Shown: positions 9,309 through 16,562 of the stretch, one piece after another
Position numbering within the stretch: position 1 is the first letter of the stretch
Layout of the letters: the number at the start of each line of letters is the position of its first letter
DNA from: Lysobacterales bacterium
Lineage (GTDB): Bacteria > Pseudomonadota > Gammaproteobacteria > Xanthomonadales > SZUA-38
Direction of reading: 5' to 3'
Assembly (NCBI GenBank): GCA_030065125.1
Contig: JASJDM010000047.1
Location: 1 to 54,268, forward strand
Length of the DNA: 54,268 nt
Program-made: the position numbers and the translations under genes
Notes under the pieces: generated by a model
Told to the model about the DNA's origin: nothing
Seen by the model: only the letters and a program-made list of their open reading frames with translations
The model's database searches: none

Positions 9309-10271
9309 ATGACACTGATCGACCAGAGCAAGCGGTTGGCGCACCGGGTCCTGTATCTGCCCGCGCTGCTGGCCCTGTTGCTGGCCCTGTTGCTGGCCTC
9401 ACCGGCCCAGGCACAGGTCTACCAGCTCAGGCCAGGACTGCTGGTGGACATGGGCCAGTCCACGGCATACGTCATGCAGCCGCGAGGAGGCGTGGCCGCG
9501 GTGGCGCTGGATTCAGGACAGACCCGCTGGCAGAGCGACGGGATGGACCGCCCGATATCCCTGGTCGGTGGGCGGCTGGTGGGCCAGGCTGAAGGGACCC
9601 GGGCCGGGCAACTGACCCTGGTCACCCTGGATGGTCAATCCGGACAACAGCTGGGCACCGCAGTCGTACAACTGGAATCCCAGGTATTGACCTCGGTCGA
9701 CCAGGGCCTGGGGGTTCGTTTTGACATCCAGGCTCAACGGCCCGATTCGGTTGACCAGATTGACTGGCGCTTTCAGCGGCGCACGGTCAAAGGCGCTCCC
9801 ATCGGGCCTGAACCCACGGACATCAGCTCCCAGGGCGCGCTGCGCATGAACCTGACCGCGAGCACCGTGACCGCCATCAATTCCGTGGCCAACCCATGGG
9901 ACAGCGCCGCCGCCATTGAGGAGACCCTGGAGCTCGACGGCGTGCCGGGACGGCAGTTCCGGGCTCTGGGCGGGGCCCACCTGCTGGCCAGCCAGCGACG
10001 GGTATCCGACAGCCCGGCAGACCGCTACCTGTGGCAGATTTATGACCGGGACGGAACGGCCCTGGGCCGATTCTCCAGCATGGTGTCCTTTACGCCTTTC
10101 CTGGTCAGGGACGGCATAGTGCTGCTGGTCAACCCGGCCCATGCGATGCGCGACGGTGACCGCATCGTTGAAACACCGCTGAGCCTGGTGGCGGTGGACC
10201 TGGCCAGCGGCAAACCGCGCTGGATCATGGAAATCCGGGATACCCGTTACCGCGGCCCCCTTCCCTCCTGA
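9309..10271 (+). CDS. Exported PQQ-like beta-propeller protein, function unknown
   Basis: Predicted exported protein of 320 aa. Residues 1-36 form a signal peptide with a leucine-rich core (L-Y-L-P-A-L-L-A-L-L-L-A-L-L-L-A) ending in S-P-A-Q-A-Q. The mature part has repeated blade-like motifs such as V-A-A-V-A-L-D-S-G-Q-T-R-W and L-V-A-V-D-L-A-S-G-K-P-R-W, the A-x-D-x-x-x-G-x-x-x-W pattern of PQQ-like/quinoprotein propellers. It is too short for a full eight-bladed enzyme and lacks dehydrogenase active-site motifs, so a periplasmic binding or scaffold role is likelier. It is divergent from the BNR protein. TATACT at 9265-9270 in the shared 69-bp gap could serve as a -10 box, and its complement reads TATAGT in the other direction. 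Confidence 0.75.
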   Translation: MTLIDQSKRLAHRVLYLPALLALLLALLLASPAQAQVYQLRPGLLVDMGQSTAYVMQPRGGVAAVALDSGQTRWQSDGMDRPISLVGGRLVGQAEGTRAGQLTLVTLDGQSGQQLGTAVVQLESQVLTSVDQGLGVRFDIQAQRPDSVDQIDWRFQRRTVKGAPIGPEPTDISSQGALRMNLTASTVTAINSVANPWDSAAAIEETLELDGVPGRQFRALGGAHLLASQRRVSDSPADRYLWQIYDRDGTALGRFSSMVSFTPFLVRDGIVLLVNPAHAMRDGDRIVETPLSLVAVDLASGKPRWIMEIRDTRYRGPLPS

Positions 10272-10284
10272 CCGGCGTTTTCCA

Positions 10285-10665
10285 TCAGCGCCCTTTCAGG
10301 TCCCGCAAGCGGCGTCGTGACCGCTTGTCGGGGCGTCGCTCAGGCCGTGTGCTGTCCTGGCGTCGCAGCCGGCGCTGTTCCAGGGCATCTTCGCGGGCAG
10401 CAGCGCTTTCGGCGGTTTCCTGGTAAAGGCCGGCAGCCAGCGCCGCACCCAGCCGCTTTTCCGCCAGCCCGGTCACGTTGACTTCCAGGCTGAAGTGCTC
10501 CCGGGTGATGCTGATCCGATCGCCCACCTGCACAAGCCTGGACGGTTTGGCCCGGTGACCATTAAGGTCCACCTTGCCGCCGTCGATGGCCTTCTTGGCC
10601 AGGCCCCGGGTCTTGAACAGGCGGCAGGACCACAGCCACCGATCGATACGCACCCCTTCAGGCAC
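10285..10665 (-). CDS. hslR: Heat-shock protein 15, S4 RNA-binding domain
   Basis: Hsp15 homologue (126 aa), which binds free 50S subunits carrying nascent chains and helps recycle stalled large subunits. The S4 domain is at residues 5-65: V-R-I-D-R-W-L-W-S-C-R-L-F-K-T-R, then K-A-I-D-G-G-K-V-D-L-N-G and V-Q-V-G-D-R-I-S-I. The C-terminal tail (~95-126) is strongly basic, rich in Arg/Asp/Lys, as in other Hsp15 proteins. It starts 5 bp after the htpG stop on the same strand. The two heat-shock genes therefore probably form one transcription unit controlled by the htpG promoter. Confidence 0.9.
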   Translation of the reverse strand: MPEGVRIDRWLWSCRLFKTRGLAKKAIDGGKVDLNGHRAKPSRLVQVGDRISITREHFSLEVNVTGLAEKRLGAALAAGLYQETAESAAAREDALEQRRLRRQDSTRPERRPDKRSRRRLRDLKGR

Positions 10666-10670
10666 GTTGC

Positions 10671-12566
10671 CTACTCGGACAGCAGCAGGCCATTCATGCG
10701 GCGGACAAACGCCGCTGGATCGTCCAGCTGCCCGCCTTCTGCCAGCAGGGCCTGGTCGAACAGCATGAACGCCCAGTCGGCAAAGCGTTCATCGTCGGAC
10801 TCCTTTTCGGCCTTCTGTACCAGGGGATGTTCGGGGTTGACTTCCAGCCGGGGCTTGGAGCCAGGCATGTCGTGACCCGCCTGCTTCAACAGGCTCTGCA
10901 TGTGTACCGCCATGTCCTGCTCTGAAAGCACCAGGCATGATGGCGAGTCGGTCAGACGGTGGCTGACCCGGACTTCCTCGACCTGCCCTTCCAGGGCCTT
11001 GCCCAGCCTGTCAATCAGGGGTTTGGCTGACTCCTCCGCCTGTTCCCGGGCCTGCTTATCGGACTCGTTTTCCATATTGGACAGATCGATGTCGCCCTTG
11101 GCCACGGACTGGAACGGCTTGCCGTCGAACTCGCGCACGTGGCCCATCATCCATTCGTCCACCCGGTCGTACATCAGCAGGACCTCGATGCCCTGCTTAC
11201 GGAACACCTCCAGGTGCGGGCTGTTGCTGGCGGCCTGGTAGCTGTCGGCGGTCACGAAGTAGATCTTGTCCTGGCCGCCTTTCATGCGACCGATATAGTC
11301 TTCCAGCGAGGTGGTCTGGGCGTCGCCGTCACCTGCGGTGGAAGCGAATCGCATCAGCTTCAGCAGCTTCTCCTGGTTGGAAAAGTCCTCCACCGGCCCC
11401 TCTTTCAGGGTGGCGCCGAACTGGGACCAGAAATCCTTGTACCTGTCGTCGTCCTGGGCCAGCTTGCCGATCATGTCCAGTACCCGCTTGACCACCGAGG
11501 AACGGATTTTCCGCACCAGCGCGTTTTCCTGCAGCAGCTCCCGGGAAACGTTCAGCGGCAGATCATCGGAATCCACCACACCCCGGACGAAACGCAGATA
11601 GGTGGGCAGGAGCTGCTCGGCGGCGTCCATGATGAATACCCGCCGTACATACAGTTTCAGCCCGGTGCGCTCCTCCCGGCCCAGCAGCAGATCAAACGGC
11701 GCCTGCTCGGGCAGGAACAGCAAGGTGGTGTAGGACTGGTTGCCTTCGACCCGGTTGTGGGCCCAGGTCAGGGGGTCACCAAAATCGTGGGAGATGTGCT
11801 TGTAGAAAGCCTGGTACTCCTCGTCCTCGATCTCACTCTTGGAGCGGGTCCACAGGGCCGAGGCCTGGTTGACCACCTCGGTTTCGACCCGGGTGACTTC
11901 TTCAGCTTCGTCCCCTTCGCCTTCCGTTTCCACCACGGTTTTTTCCAGTTTGATGGGGAAAGCGATGTGGTCGGAATACTTGCGCACCAGGGCACTGACC
12001 CGGAAGGGTTCGAGGAATTCCTCTTCACCGTCTTTCAGGGTCAGTTTGACCGTTGTTCCACGGGGCGCGCCCTCCGCTGGCTCCATGGTGTATTCACCCT
12101 GACCATCGGACGCCCAGCGCCAGGCCTCGTCACTGCCGGCCGCGCGGGAGGTCACCTCAACCTGTTCGGCCACGATAAAGGCCGAATAGAAACCCACGCC
12201 GAACTGCCCGATCAGGTGCGCATCCGCCTGCTGGTCACCGGTGAGAGACGCCAGGAAACTGCGGGTGCCGGAGCGGGCGATGGTCCCCAGGTTGTCCACC
12301 AGTTCGTCGTGACTCATCCCGATGCCGGAGTCGTAAATGCTGATGCTGCGCGCCTCCTTGTCCTGGACGATTTCGAGATACAGCTCCGGCCTGTCGCCGT
12401 ACAGGGAGTCATCACTCAGCGCGGCGAATCGCAGCTTGTCACAGGCATCGGACCCGTTGGAAATCAACTCCCGCAGAAAGATTTCCTTGTTGGAATACAG
12501 AGAGTGGACCATGAGGTCCAGAACCTGCCTGACTTCTGCCTGGAATTCGCGCTTTTCGGCGGGCAT
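10671..12566 (-). CDS. htpG: Molecular chaperone HtpG (Hsp90)
   Basis: Bacterial Hsp90 chaperone (631 aa), an ATP-dependent cytoplasmic dimer. The N-terminal GHKL ATPase shows E-L-I-S-N-G-S-D-A, D-S-G-I-G-M, L-G-T-I-A-R-S-G-T and G-Q-F-G-V-G-F-Y-S-A. The middle domain has the catalytic-loop block L-P-L-N-V-S-R-E-L-L-Q. Length is normal for the family. The SD sequence AAGGAG lies about 8 nt before the ATG at 12566. hslR follows immediately. A sigma-32-type promoter match lies 34-62 bp upstream of the start codon. Confidence 0.97.
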   Translation of the reverse strand: MPAEKREFQAEVRQVLDLMVHSLYSNKEIFLRELISNGSDACDKLRFAALSDDSLYGDRPELYLEIVQDKEARSISIYDSGIGMSHDELVDNLGTIARSGTRSFLASLTGDQQADAHLIGQFGVGFYSAFIVAEQVEVTSRAAGSDEAWRWASDGQGEYTMEPAEGAPRGTTVKLTLKDGEEEFLEPFRVSALVRKYSDHIAFPIKLEKTVVETEGEGDEAEEVTRVETEVVNQASALWTRSKSEIEDEEYQAFYKHISHDFGDPLTWAHNRVEGNQSYTTLLFLPEQAPFDLLLGREERTGLKLYVRRVFIMDAAEQLLPTYLRFVRGVVDSDDLPLNVSRELLQENALVRKIRSSVVKRVLDMIGKLAQDDDRYKDFWSQFGATLKEGPVEDFSNQEKLLKLMRFASTAGDGDAQTTSLEDYIGRMKGGQDKIYFVTADSYQAASNSPHLEVFRKQGIEVLLMYDRVDEWMMGHVREFDGKPFQSVAKGDIDLSNMENESDKQAREQAEESAKPLIDRLGKALEGQVEEVRVSHRLTDSPSCLVLSEQDMAVHMQSLLKQAGHDMPGSKPRLEVNPEHPLVQKAEKESDDERFADWAFMLFDQALLAEGGQLDDPAAFVRRMNGLLLSE

Positions 12567-12599
12567 GGGGCTCGCTCCTTAGTTGTTCAACGGGAGGGG

Positions 12600-12628
12600 A
12601 CGTGGGATTGGAGTTGCCGGATTTCAAG
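12600..12628 (-). promoter_or_regulatory. Putative sigma-32 (heat-shock) promoter of htpG-hslR
   Basis: Read on the minus strand, CTTGAAA (12622-12628) is followed after 15 nt by CCCACGT (12600-12606). The RpoH consensus is CTTGAAA, 13-17 nt, CCCCATNT. The -35 is perfect and the -10 is partial. The site lies just upstream of the chaperone gene, which fits known heat-shock regulation of htpG in enterobacteria. This is a motif match only. Confidence 0.5.
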
Positions 12629-12656
12629 GGTCAGGCCGGTCAAACGGCGCTCGCCA

Positions 12657-12774
12657 GGGAACGCGCCCTGCGGGCGCTGGGGAACGGCCGCTGCGCGGCC
12701 TGGGGAACGCTCGCTTCGCGAGCTGGGGAACGCGTGCTTCGCACGCTGGGAAATGCGGCTCGCTGCGCATCGCC
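12657..12774 (+). repeat. Array A of 23-nt hairpin units (constant linker, co-varying stems)
   Basis: Consecutive units begin at 12657, 12679, 12702, 12725 and 12748. A full unit is GGGGAAC, a 6-bp stem arm, a 3-nt loop (TTC or TGC), the perfectly complementary arm, then T. The stems are GCGCCC, GGCCGC, GCTCGC and GCGTGC, each followed by its exact complement, so bases change in compensating pairs while GGGGAAC stays fixed. The first unit lacks one G. The last (12748-12774) is degenerate, and a further decayed copy may precede the array at about 12641-12656. No coding function is seen. With array B it fills most of the 407-bp gap between htpG and rplS. Confidence 0.9.
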
Positions 12775-12783
12775 AGAAAGTGC

Positions 12784-12803
12784 TGAGGCTCACTTCAGCC
12801 TCA
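12784..12803. repeat. Isolated 7-bp hairpin between arrays A and B
   Basis: TGAGGCT (12784-12790) and AGCCTCA (12797-12803) are perfect inverted repeats around a CACTTC loop. The hairpin sits in the 60-bp spacer separating the two oppositely oriented repeat arrays and does not share their GGGGAAC linker. Confidence 0.6.
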
Positions 12804-12837
12804 ACCCGTGACAAGGGTAAGCCTTTTCGATTTTCCC

Positions 12838-12906
12838 AGCTCGCGCAGCGAGCGTTCCCCAGGCCGCGCAGCGGCCGTTCCCCAGCTTGCGCAGCAAGCG
12901 TTCCCC
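12838..12906 (-). repeat. Array B of 23-nt hairpin units, inverted relative to array A
   Basis: Three exact 23-nt units occupy 12838-12860, 12861-12883 and 12884-12906, with the GGGGAAC linker on the minus strand. Read that way, the stems are GCTCGC, GGCCGC and GCTTGC, each with loop TGC and a perfect complement. The middle unit is identical to array A's second unit. The outer two differ from array A by paired stem changes or a single loop base. The array ends 3 bp before the rplS terminator stem region. Confidence 0.9.
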
Positions 12907-12908
12907 AA

Positions 12909-12940
12909 AGAAAAACCCGGCGAAAGCCGGGCTTTTCTTT
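12909..12940 (-). terminator. Rho-independent terminator of the rpsP-rimM-trmD-rplS operon
   Basis: A hairpin with arms CCCGGC and GCCGGG around a GAAA loop is flanked by A-runs on one side and T-runs on the other. Read leftward it ends in a U-rich tract. It lies about 35 bp after the rplS stop codon. The symmetric A/T flanks mean it could also stop rightward transcription coming out of the repeat arrays. Confidence 0.85.
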
Positions 12941-12973
12941 AATCCGACCCCGCGGGCCGGGGGCAGCGGCAAA

Positions 12974-13327
12974 TTAATGCCGCGCCAGCTTCTCTTTGAT
13001 CCGCGCCGACTTGCCTTCCCGGCCGCGCAGATAGTACAGCTTGGCGCGGCGGACCTTGCCGCGGCGTTTCACTTTGACCGAATCGATCAGGGGGCTGTAG
13101 GTCTGGAACACCCGCTCGACGCCTTCGCCGTGGGAGATCTTCCTGACGGTGAATGCCGAGTTCAGGCCGCGGTTGCGGATGGCGATGACCACGCCCTCAA
13201 AAGCCTGCAGACGTTCGCGGCTGCCTTCTTTCACCTTAACCGACACCACCACGGTGTCACCGGGAGCAAAGTCCGGGACTTCACGCTCCATCTGTTCGTT
13301 TTCCAGTTCGCTGATGATGTTGCTCAT
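12974..13327 (-). CDS. rplS: 50S ribosomal protein L19
   Basis: Ribosomal protein L19 (117 aa), located at the 30S/50S interface. Typical features are M-S-N-I-I near the start, P-x-F-x-P-G-D-T-V-V-V, the R-L-Q-A-F-E-G-V-V-I-A-I-R-N-R-G core and the basic K-V-R-R-A-K-L-Y-Y-L-R-G-R-E-G-K-S-A-R-I-K tail. I took the ATG giving M-S-N-I-I, since the longer in-frame opening upstream overlaps the trmD terminus. It is the last gene of the rpsP-rimM-trmD-rplS operon, 16 bp after trmD, and is followed by a strong terminator. Confidence 0.97.
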   Translation of the reverse strand: MSNIISELENEQMEREVPDFAPGDTVVVSVKVKEGSRERLQAFEGVVIAIRNRGLNSAFTVRKISHGEGVERVFQTYSPLIDSVKVKRRGKVRRAKLYYLRGREGKSARIKEKLARH

Positions 13328-13343
13328 GGCACACCTCATTCCT

Positions 13344-14108
13344 TCATTCTTCGTCTGCACCGCGCGGGCGCGAATTGTAGTCGTCTATGTAGTCCTGTAG
13401 CAAGCGCTGCTCGTCTTCGCTCAGCTGCCTGCGGGCCAGTAAATCCGGCCTGCGGCGCCAGGTCCTGCCCAGCGCCTGGCGTTTCCGCCAGTTTTCTATG
13501 GCCCCGTGGTCGCCACTGCGCAGCACCTGCGGTACCGGTTGGCCCCGCCACCGCTCCGGCCGTGTGTAGTGCGGGCAGTCCAGCAGGCCCTGCATGAACG
13601 AGTCCTGCTCCGCGGACTCGTTCTTGCCCAGCGCGCCGGGCAGCAGCCTGATCAGCGCATCCATCACTACGGCTGCGGCCAGTTCGCCGCCGCTCAGCAC
13701 GTAGTCGCCGATGGACCATTCCTCGTCCACCTGGTCGGCCAGCACCCGTTCGTCGATGCCTTCGTAGCGCCCGCACAACAGCACCAGTCCGTCATTTCGG
13801 GCCGCCGCAACCAGCCGATGCTGGTTCAAGGGCCTGCCCTGGGGGCTCAAGTACACCACCCGGGACCCCTGCGGGCTGGCCGTCCGCGCCTGCTGGATGG
13901 CCAGAGACACCGGCTCGGCCATCATCACCATGCCGGGGCCGCCGCCAAAGGGCCGGTCATCCACCGTACCCCGCTCGTCTTCGGCGTAATCCCGCGGATT
14001 CCAGGTCCGCAGTGACGCCAGTCCGGCTTTGAGCGCGCGGCCGGTGACGCCGCATCCCAGCATCTGCCGGACCGCTTCGGGGAACAGGGTGATCACGTGA
14101 AACTGCAT
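13344..14108 (-). CDS. trmD: tRNA (guanine-N1)-methyltransferase TrmD
   Basis: Methylates G37 at N1 in tRNAs with G at position 36, using S-adenosylmethionine, which prevents +1 frameshifting. The 254-aa protein has the trefoil-knot SPOUT core: F-G-G-G-P-G-M-V-M, V-Y-L-S-P-Q-G, L-L-C-G-R-Y-E-G-I-D-E-R-V and the S-I-G-D-Y-V-L-S-G-G-E binding loop. The end carries R-R-P-D-L-L, typical of the C-terminal domain. It sits between rimM (4-bp gap) and rplS (16-bp gap) in the usual operon. Confidence 0.97.
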   Translation of the reverse strand: MQFHVITLFPEAVRQMLGCGVTGRALKAGLASLRTWNPRDYAEDERGTVDDRPFGGGPGMVMMAEPVSLAIQQARTASPQGSRVVYLSPQGRPLNQHRLVAAARNDGLVLLCGRYEGIDERVLADQVDEEWSIGDYVLSGGELAAAVVMDALIRLLPGALGKNESAEQDSFMQGLLDCPHYTRPERWRGQPVPQVLRSGDHGAIENWRKRQALGRTWRRRPDLLARRQLSEDEQRLLQDYIDDYNSRPRGADEE

Positions 14109-14112
14109 GAGA

Positions 14113-14628
14113 TCACAGGTATCCCGGTTCCCAGTCCACCTGGATCAGCTTTCGCTCCAGGTCAACCGAAGTGACGTAAACCCCGACCACAAACGGAATC
14201 AGAGTTTCCGTATCGCCCCGCACTACCATGACGTCGTTGGCGCCGGTACTCATCATGCGTTCAACCTGCCCAAACTCATGTCCGGCCGGGTTGGTGACGC
14301 GGCACCCTTCCAGGTCGCTCCAGTAATATTCACCGGGCTCAGGTTCCGGCAGCTGTGAACGCCTGATCCAGATGGTCTGGCCCAACAGGGCTTCGGCAGC
14401 GGTGCGGTCGTCGAATCCGGCAACCCTGATCATCAGCCCTTTGCCGTGACGCCTGCCCTCGAATTCGTTGGCTACAACCTCCCCGATAATCAGGGGGCGG
14501 TAGTCCAGCAGGCTTTCCCTGGGTTCGGTGTAGGACAGCACCTTGAGCCATCCCTGCAGACCGTGGTGGCCGACCACGCGGCCGATTGCTACCCGGTCCG
14601 ACAGGTTACCCAGGTCGGTACCGGCCAT
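14113..14628 (-). CDS. rimM: Ribosome maturation factor RimM
   Basis: 16S rRNA processing and 30S assembly factor (171 aa) that binds ribosomal protein S19. The N-terminal beta-barrel begins R-V-A-I-G-R-V-V-G-H-H-G-L-Q-G-W-L-K-V. The C-terminal PRC-barrel shows E-Y-Y-W-S-D-L-E-G-C-R-V, D-V-M-V-V-R-G and I-P-F-V-V-G-V-Y-V. Length is normal. It is second in the rpsP-rimM-trmD-rplS operon, 10 bp after rpsP. Confidence 0.96.
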   Translation of the reverse strand: MAGTDLGNLSDRVAIGRVVGHHGLQGWLKVLSYTEPRESLLDYRPLIIGEVVANEFEGRRHGKGLMIRVAGFDDRTAAEALLGQTIWIRRSQLPEPEPGEYYWSDLEGCRVTNPAGHEFGQVERMMSTGANDVMVVRGDTETLIPFVVGVYVTSVDLERKLIQVDWEPGYL

Positions 14629-14638
14629 GAAGCAAGAT

Positions 14639-14893
14639 TCAGGCAGCCTGGGCTTTGCGAGCCTCAGACACCAGCTTCTTCACGCGGTCGCTCATCTGGG
14701 CGCCCACGCCGATCCAGCGGTCAACGCCGTCGGTGTCTACCTTGAGACGGACTTCCTTACCGGTCGCGATGGGGTTGAAGAAACCCAGGCGCTCGATATT
14801 GCGGCCATCCCGTTTGTTGCGGCTGTCGGTGACCACAATGTGGTAGAAGGGTCGCTTTTTCGCGCCCCCGCGGGACAAGCGGATCTTAACCAT
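14639..14893 (-). CDS. rpsP: 30S ribosomal protein S16
   Basis: Ribosomal protein S16 (84 aa), an assembly protein of the 30S body. It begins M-V-K-I-R-L-S-R-G-G-A-K-K-R-P-F-Y-H-I-V-V-T-D-S-R and continues I-E-R-L-G-F-F-N-P, all canonical. I used the ATG at 14893. The reading frame stays open upstream, but that part has no homology pattern and overlaps the promoter. It is first in its operon, with a good promoter about 60 bp upstream. Confidence 0.97.
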   Translation of the reverse strand: MVKIRLSRGGAKKRPFYHIVVTDSRNKRDGRNIERLGFFNPIATGKEVRLKVDTDGVDRWIGVGAQMSDRVKKLVSEARKAQAA

Positions 14894-14951
14894 TTTAATC
14901 GTTCCCAAATCGGCCTCCGCGTAGCGGCGGCCCTCAAAACAAAAGCGCGGC

Positions 14952-14979
14952 AGTATACCGCATCTGGGCCTGAAGTAAA
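14952..14979 (-). promoter_or_regulatory. Putative sigma-70 promoter of the rpsP operon
   Basis: On the minus strand, TTTACT (14974-14979) is followed after 16 nt by TATACT (14952-14957). Both boxes are close to consensus. The predicted start of transcription leaves a 5' leader of roughly 50 nt before rpsP. It lies in the 138-bp gap after ffh, the only sizeable gap ahead of the operon. Confidence 0.6.
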
Positions 14980-15031
14980 TGTCTTTTTGGCCCATTTCCG
15001 GGCCGATCACCGGGGCCCTGGCGCGGGGATA

Positions 15032-16435
15032 TTACTGGAATCCGGGAGGCAGCCCGCCCGGCGGCATCCCACCCGGGGGCATCCCGCCCGGCGGCATGCG
15101 GCCTTTCATTTTTTTCATCAGGCCTTTCATTCCGCCTTTGCCGAATTTCTTCATCATCCGCTGCATCTGGTTGTACTGCTTCATCAGGCGATTCACGTCC
15201 TGGATCTGCGTACCGGAGCCGGCGGCGACCCGGCGCTTGCGGGAGCCTTTGCTCATCAGGTCGGGAAAGCGGCGCTCCTTGGGCGTCATGGAATTGATGA
15301 TGGCGATCATGCGGCGGGTTTCAGAGTCGTCCACCTTGGCCTTCACGGCGTCGGGAATCTGGCCCATGCCGGGCAGTTTGTCCATCAGGCTGGCCATGCC
15401 GCCCATGTTGACCATCTGCTCCAGCTGCTCCTTGAAATCGGTCAGGTCGAACTTTCTGCCTTTGGTGATTTTCTTGGCCAGCTTTTCGGCCTTGTCCTGG
15501 TCGACCTTTCGCTGGACTTCCTCCACCAGGCTGAGCACGTCTCCCATGCCCAGGATGCGGGACGCAATCCGCTCTGGGTGGAATGGCTCCAGGCCATCGG
15601 TCTTTTCGCCGGTGCCGAGGTACTTGATGGGCTGCCCCACCACCTGGCTGACCGACAGCGCGGCGCCACCCCGGGCATCCCCGTCCACCTTGGTCAGCAC
15701 GACGCCGGTCAGGCTCAGCGCGTCGTTGAAGGCGCTGGCGGTGTTTGCCGCATCCTGTCCGGTCATGGCGTCCACCACGAACAGGGTTTCCACCGGCGTT
15801 ACCGCGGCATGAATGCGCTGGACCTCGGCCATCATTTCCTGGTCGATGGCCAGGCGCCCGGCGGTGTCCACCAGCAGCACGTCCATGAACTTGCGGCGGG
15901 CATCCTCCAGCGCCCGGGCCGCAATGGTCTCGGCCGCCTCGCCGGTCTGGGAGTGATGAAACTCCACCTTGACCTGCTCGGCCAGGGTGCGCAGTTGTTC
16001 GATGGCCGCGGGACGGTGTACGTCGCAGCTCACCACCATGACTTTCTTGTTTTCCCGTTCCCGCAGCAGCTTCGCCAGCTTGGCGGTGGTGGTGGTTTTA
16101 CCCGAGCCCTGCAGGCCGGCCATCAGCACCACGGCCGGGGGCTGCGCCCTGAGGTTCAGCTCCCGGGTGCCGCCGCCCAGGATTTCGATCAGCTCGTCCT
16201 GGACCACCTTGACGAAGGCCTGCCCGGGGCTGAGGCTTTTGAGCACCTCCTGGCCAATGGCCCGCTGTTTGACGCGCTCGGTAAAACTGCGCACCACCGG
16301 CAGGGCCACGTCGGCCTCCAGCAGCGCCACCCGGACGTCTCGCAGGGCATCAGTGATGTTGTCCTCGGTAATTCGCGCCTGGCCGCGGATCTTTTTGAGT
16401 GTGTCGGAAAGCCGGTCGCTGAGATTTTTGAACAT
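15032..16435 (-). CDS. ffh: Signal recognition particle protein Ffh (SRP54)
   Basis: SRP GTPase (467 aa) that binds 4.5S RNA and signal sequences and delivers ribosomes to FtsY at the membrane. The NG domain has G-L-Q-G-S-G-K-T-T-T-T-A-K-L-A, D-T-A-G-R-L and T-K-V-D-G-D-A-R-G-G-A. The Met-rich M domain is near residues 330-440. The extreme C-terminus is a low-complexity run of four P-P-G-G-(M/L) repeats, visible in the DNA as near-identical 15-bp copies at 15047-15094. It is leftward, upstream of the rpsP operon, and divergent from ypjD. Confidence 0.97.
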   Translation of the reverse strand: MFKNLSDRLSDTLKKIRGQARITEDNITDALRDVRVALLEADVALPVVRSFTERVKQRAIGQEVLKSLSPGQAFVKVVQDELIEILGGGTRELNLRAQPPAVVLMAGLQGSGKTTTTAKLAKLLRERENKKVMVVSCDVHRPAAIEQLRTLAEQVKVEFHHSQTGEAAETIAARALEDARRKFMDVLLVDTAGRLAIDQEMMAEVQRIHAAVTPVETLFVVDAMTGQDAANTASAFNDALSLTGVVLTKVDGDARGGAALSVSQVVGQPIKYLGTGEKTDGLEPFHPERIASRILGMGDVLSLVEEVQRKVDQDKAEKLAKKITKGRKFDLTDFKEQLEQMVNMGGMASLMDKLPGMGQIPDAVKAKVDDSETRRMIAIINSMTPKERRFPDLMSKGSRKRRVAAGSGTQIQDVNRLMKQYNQMQRMMKKFGKGGMKGLMKKMKGRMPPGGMPPGGMPPGGLPPGFQ

Positions 16436-16442
16436 GGAGATG

Positions 16443-16470
16443 TTGTCTGGCCGTCGTGGCGCGCTATTTT
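16443..16470 (+). promoter_or_regulatory. Putative sigma-70 promoter of ypjD
   Basis: TTGTCT (16443-16448), a 16-nt spacer and TATTTT (16465-16470) form a plausible rightward promoter in the 127-bp gap between ffh and ypjD. The same A/T block reads TAAAAT leftward and may serve ffh. Confidence 0.4.
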
Positions 16471-16562
16471 AGATGAACTACGGGTTCACCGGCACCCCAA
16501 AAGGGATAAACCTGAAGCCAACGCAGTTGTTACCGGGCCCGGGGTCAGCGGATAATGTGACG

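Noticed and set aside
12583..12814. Small ORFs on both strands across the hairpin arrays
   Set aside because: They arise from GC-rich repeats lacking stops. The peptides are low-complexity repeats with no domain pattern and no good ribosome-binding site.
12657..12906. CRISPR array
   Set aside because: The 23-nt units abut each other with no unique spacers, the constant part is only 7 nt, the stems vary in compensating pairs and no cas genes are nearby.
11139..12977. 612-codon rightward open frame opposite htpG
   Set aside because: It is antisense to htpG codons and runs into the repeat arrays. htpG has full family motifs, so this is a shadow.
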